This document shows positions 63,210 through 64,000 of a stretch of DNA of 64,000 nucleotides, in pieces (position 1 is the stretch's first letter; the number at the start of each line of letters is the position of its first letter). The DNA is from Roseiarcus sp963741845. Lineage in GTDB: Bacteria > Pseudomonadota > Alphaproteobacteria > Rhizobiales > Beijerinckiaceae. Made by a program: the position numbers and the translations under genes. Location of the stretch: NCBI GenBank assembly GCA_963741845.1, contig CAVUJV010000031.1, forward strand, positions 65,599 to 129,598, written 5' to 3'. The notes under the pieces are model-generated. The model saw nothing but the letters and a program-made list of their open reading frames with translations. It did no database searches and had not been told where the DNA came from.

Positions 63210-63251
63210 CGGCGCGATTATGGCCCCGCGCACAAGATTCCTGACACTCCC

Positions 63252-63441
63252 CGTCGCCAAGGAACTCGGCGAGGATATCGACGCGCTCCACGACGTCGCT
63301 CTCGAAATGGAGCCCGAGGACGGCCTCATCTGGGTCCACGGTCTCGACGACGAAGGCATCACCGCCCTCACCGACTTCGGAGTCGAGAGCCTCGTCGAAC
63401 TGCTCCAGATCCATCGAGACCAGGCCACTCATAAACCGTGA
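63252..63441 (+). pseudogene. C-terminal fragment of a small hypothetical protein
   Basis: Open frame directly after the IS right end: VAKELGEDIDALHDVALEME, then PEDGLIWVHGLDDEGITALT and DFGVESLVELLQIHRD, ending at 63441. The acidic, regular pattern looks like real coding sequence whose start was lost to the IS insertion. Family not recognised. Confidence 0.5.
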
Positions 63442-63972
63442 AGCCGTTGCGAGAAGGGCTCGCAACGGCCGCTGCCGGAGGGATACTCTTCGTCGACTGG
63501 CCGGACGTACCAAGCCTTCCGCCCCACTCATCCTCTCAGGCCACGGCGTCTCTCTCCGCATCGAGGCTGGCCTCTACTTGGATCGTTCCCGGTCGCGATC
63601 CGCAACGCCCGCTCAACATGGAAACAGTCGCGGTGAACACCGCTCCGGGGCGGACCTGGTGCCCCTGTTCGATGGTGCAAAACTCCCCATCTACACCATC
63701 AGCGGTTTCTGCGGCCAAAGGCGCAACGAATGCGAAGGCCTTGGACGACCCTGGCAATTGAATTGCAGTTCGTCATGTTCGAACCTTTCAGTTGAGATGC
63801 GGCGTCGACGGCTGCTCGTGGTGGGTCGAACCTTCGATCACGAAACTGCCGGAGACGGTGGAGCCTGCGGGCGCGGCCGCGACGCGAATCGTCATCAAAA
63901 GCTAAAGAACCAAGGAGCGCGAAATGCGGACTTTCAATTCGATCGTTGTACAGCCCCAGCCTTGACCAGCCG
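63442..63972. other. Stretch bracketed by two IS right ends, no safe gene
   Basis: 531 bp. A short plus-strand peptide SAPLILSGHGVSLRIEAG (about 63507-63560) reminds me of the N-terminus of stand-alone Cas1-like proteins, but the next residues do not fit. Otherwise nothing recognised. Confidence 0.3.
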
Positions 63973-64000
63973 CCCCGCGCACAAGATCCTGACACGCCCT
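63973..64000. mobile_element. Second IS256-like terminal repeat at the window edge
   Basis: CCCCGCGCACAAGATCCTGA then CACGCCCT matches the right repeat at 63222-63251, except that one T is missing and the outer bases differ (GCCCT for TCCC). The orientation is that of a right end. It shows that a related element, or another end of the same one, lies here. Confidence 0.7.

Larger units (their letters stand above)
61614..63251. mobile_element. IS256-like element with 30-bp perfect terminal inverted repeats, disrupted
   Basis: Left repeat 61614-61643 and right repeat 63222-63251 are exact reverse complements over 30 bp (cores TGTCAGGAATCTTGTGCGCG and its complement). Between them the minus-strand transposase survives only as an N-terminal end (63209 downwards) and a C-terminal end (to 61653). 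The middle is replaced by an IS110-like transposase gene. No direct target repeat is evident at the borders (ATCAAC left, CGTCGC right). Confidence 0.85.

Overview
The window looks like chromosome of a high-GC alphaproteobacterium, most likely of the order Hyphomicrobiales (Rhizobiales). I infer this from the UrtABCDE and HisPMQJ-type transporters, the DUF3768/integrase pair, the MarR-GNAT fusion and the rhizobial style of the FNR-like regulator. No rRNA or marker gene fixes the genus. No CRISPR array was seen.

Layout. 0-2.1 kb: the tail of a HAD nucleotidase and a broken secreted beta-helix protein. 2.4-6.7 kb: exopolysaccharide genes (Wzx-like flippase, EpsF-like chain-length protein, EpsD-like lipoprotein PPIase) of the kind that accompany exosortase/PEP-CTERM systems. 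Three PEP-CTERM proteins lie at 21.5, 22.5 and 36.8 kb; no exosortase is in the window. 7.1-12.9 kb: a complete urea ABC transporter operon urtABCDE behind a consensus sigma-54 promoter. 13.4-16.6 kb: a complete polar amino-acid ABC operon. 16.7-24.2 kb: a GAF/class III cyclase, a zinc alcohol dehydrogenase, an omega-aminotransferase, two PEP-CTERM genes and an FNR-type regulator. 24.6-40.4 kb: catabolic and stress genes (fused hydantoinase/5-oxoprolinase, aldo-keto reductase, DUF427, acyl-CoA synthetase, two SDRs, haloacid dehalogenase, PDZ/7TM/GAF-like sensor, MarR-GNAT fusion behind a perfect palindrome).

From 40.6 kb the window turns accessory. A tRNA-Thr(CGT) is followed by a small mobile segment (DUF3768, tyrosine integrase). 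A surface-glycan island follows at 43.7-60.9 kb, part of it visibly AT-richer: glycosyltransferases, several methyltransferases, gmd and rmd for GDP-D-rhamnose, and one approximately 4.7-kb reading unit that joins methyltransferase, coiled coil, two GT2 domains and a GT4 domain. The right end (61.2-64 kb) is a pile of insertion sequences: a truncated IS1380-like gene, an IS256-like element with 30-bp perfect inverted repeats, and an IS110-like transposase within it.

How the parts fit. Nitrogen acquisition (urt, amino-acid ABC) and nitrogenous-compound catabolism (hydantoinase/oxoprolinase, aminotransferase) dominate the left half. Envelope glycan assembly dominates both the left edge and the island.

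Quality caution. At least a dozen conserved genes, and even the tRNA, carry single-base indels that are mostly the doubling of one base. I read many of these as assembly or sequencing error rather than decay, so several broken genes may be intact in the organism.
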